A stretch of DNA of 64,000 nucleotides. It comes from CALOBA01 sp942491465 (lineage in GTDB: Bacteria > Pseudomonadota > Gammaproteobacteria > Chromatiales > Chromatiaceae). Below, one piece after another: positions 63,514 through 64,000 of the stretch (position 1 is its first letter; every line of letters begins with the position of its first letter). Made by a program: the position numbers and the translations under genes. The notes below the pieces were generated by a model that worked only from the letters and a program-made list of their open reading frames with translations, had not been told where the DNA came from and did no database searches. Location of the stretch: positions 55,824 to 119,823 of the forward strand of contig CALOBA010000011.1 in NCBI GenBank assembly GCA_942491465.1, written 5' to 3'.

Positions 63514-64000
63514 TTGACGACAACAACGACGCCAACCCGCAGCTCCGACCGCGACCCCGGCGCCTATTCCCGCCACCGGCGACCGCCCGGCCGAGACCAT
63601 TCCAGAGCACATCGTCGAGATCGTCAGCGATTCCGGCGAGGGGGCGGGGTAGCGGCCAGACCTTCGGCACCATCAGCGCCAAGATGAACAACGGCGTCTG
63701 GACCGTCGAGATCATCCCCGCCGAGATCCAGCCCCCGGCGCGCTCGCCGGCCAAGTGCCAGCGGCATCCGCATCCGCCTGGCCTCCAAGATCGTCACCAA
63801 CATGGGTGACGAGGCCGACATCGTCGTCGCCTTCAACGAGCAGGTGCTCTACTCGCGCATCGTCAACGGCGCCTACCGCAAGGGCACCGTCGTGCTGCTG
63901 GAGGACAAATGGCGCGAGGACCCCAGCCCCGAGATCCGCGCCCAATACGAGAAGGCCGTCGGCGAGTTCCGCGCCAACGGGCTCATCGTCCATGAGCTGC
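63514..64000 (+). pseudogene. korA: 2-oxoacid:ferredoxin oxidoreductase alpha subunit, partial and frameshifted
   Basis: The gene runs off the window. A TTG at 63514 after GGGAG is a possible start. Joined across frames it reads HIVEIVSDSGEG, then SGQTFGTISAKMNNGVWTVE and IIPAEIQPPARSPA, then RLASKIVTNMGDEADIVVAF and NEQVLYSR up to the window edge (LIVHEL), the beginning of a 2-oxoglutarate- or pyruvate-ferredoxin oxidoreductase alpha subunit. At least three indels occur (near 63560, 63648 and 63755), the last 230 bases being clean. The enzyme would feed or reverse the TCA cycle using ferredoxin. Given how essential it is, the shifts are probably sequence errors. Confidence 0.82.

Overview
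The window is GC-rich bacterial chromosome with mostly housekeeping genes in gammaproteobacterial order. The best guess is a Chromatiales-type (purple sulfur bacterial) gammaproteobacterium. This rests on the yceD-rpmF-plsX-fabH-fabD-fabG-acpP-fabF-pabC-mltG-tmk-holB-pilZ-tatD gene order, the tesA/ybbA/ybbP divergence, the pilT-pilU pair, a type E (CCG-subunit) succinate dehydrogenase beside malate dehydrogenase, a 2-oxoacid:ferredoxin oxidoreductase, an SQR-like flavoprotein, anaerobic ribonucleotide reductase and BluB. The lineage is an inference; there is no rRNA or photosystem gene here to settle it.

Layout. 0-7 kb: a partial class V aminotransferase, a two-domain PPK2 enzyme joined to a class III nucleotide cyclase, an unknown protein, and a carboxynorspermidine decarboxylase overlapping a DUF3326 gene. 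7-18.4 kb (minus strand): the long fatty-acid/replication/pilus cluster from yceD to tatD. 18.5-24 kb: tRNA-Asn with a strong promoter, a zinc-ribbon protein, MltD, and an anaerobic ribonucleotide reductase operon in which the glycyl-radical segment is a separate 67-residue gene; two NrdR boxes lie upstream. 24-35 kb: an orphan FtsX/MacB-type permease, a double-SWIM SNF2 helicase, gatB with a coupled secreted protein, birA, a membrane methyltransferase, dnaB, rplI, rpsR and rpsF. 35-45 kb: a lipoprotein, a frameshifted SQR-like flavoprotein, tesA with divergent ybbA-ybbP, a lipoprotein hydrolase, pilU, pilT and a hemerythrin-like protein. 45-55 kb: ilvB with an unusual Cys/His insert, a Uma2 nuclease, rep helicase, a repeat-rich gap, an FAD oxidoreductase, a MscS-type channel and bluB. 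55-64 kb: sdhA-sdhB-sdhE-mdh (minus strand), then glgP and the start of korA (plus strand).

Links between genes. Lipid synthesis, DNA replication factors and type IV pilus components share long minus-strand transcription units with many stop/start overlaps. The TCA enzymes (SdhABE, Mdh, KorA) sit near one another, and the regions upstream of sdhA/glgP and of korA share a 26-bp palindrome-plus-FNR-like motif that may be a common operator.

Sequence quality. From 2 to 60 kb the reading frames are clean except for one frameshift in the SQR-like gene. From about 60.8 to 63.8 kb, glgP and korA are broken by many single-base indels although the protein sequence and overall length are preserved. This looks like a poorly sequenced stretch rather than gene decay.
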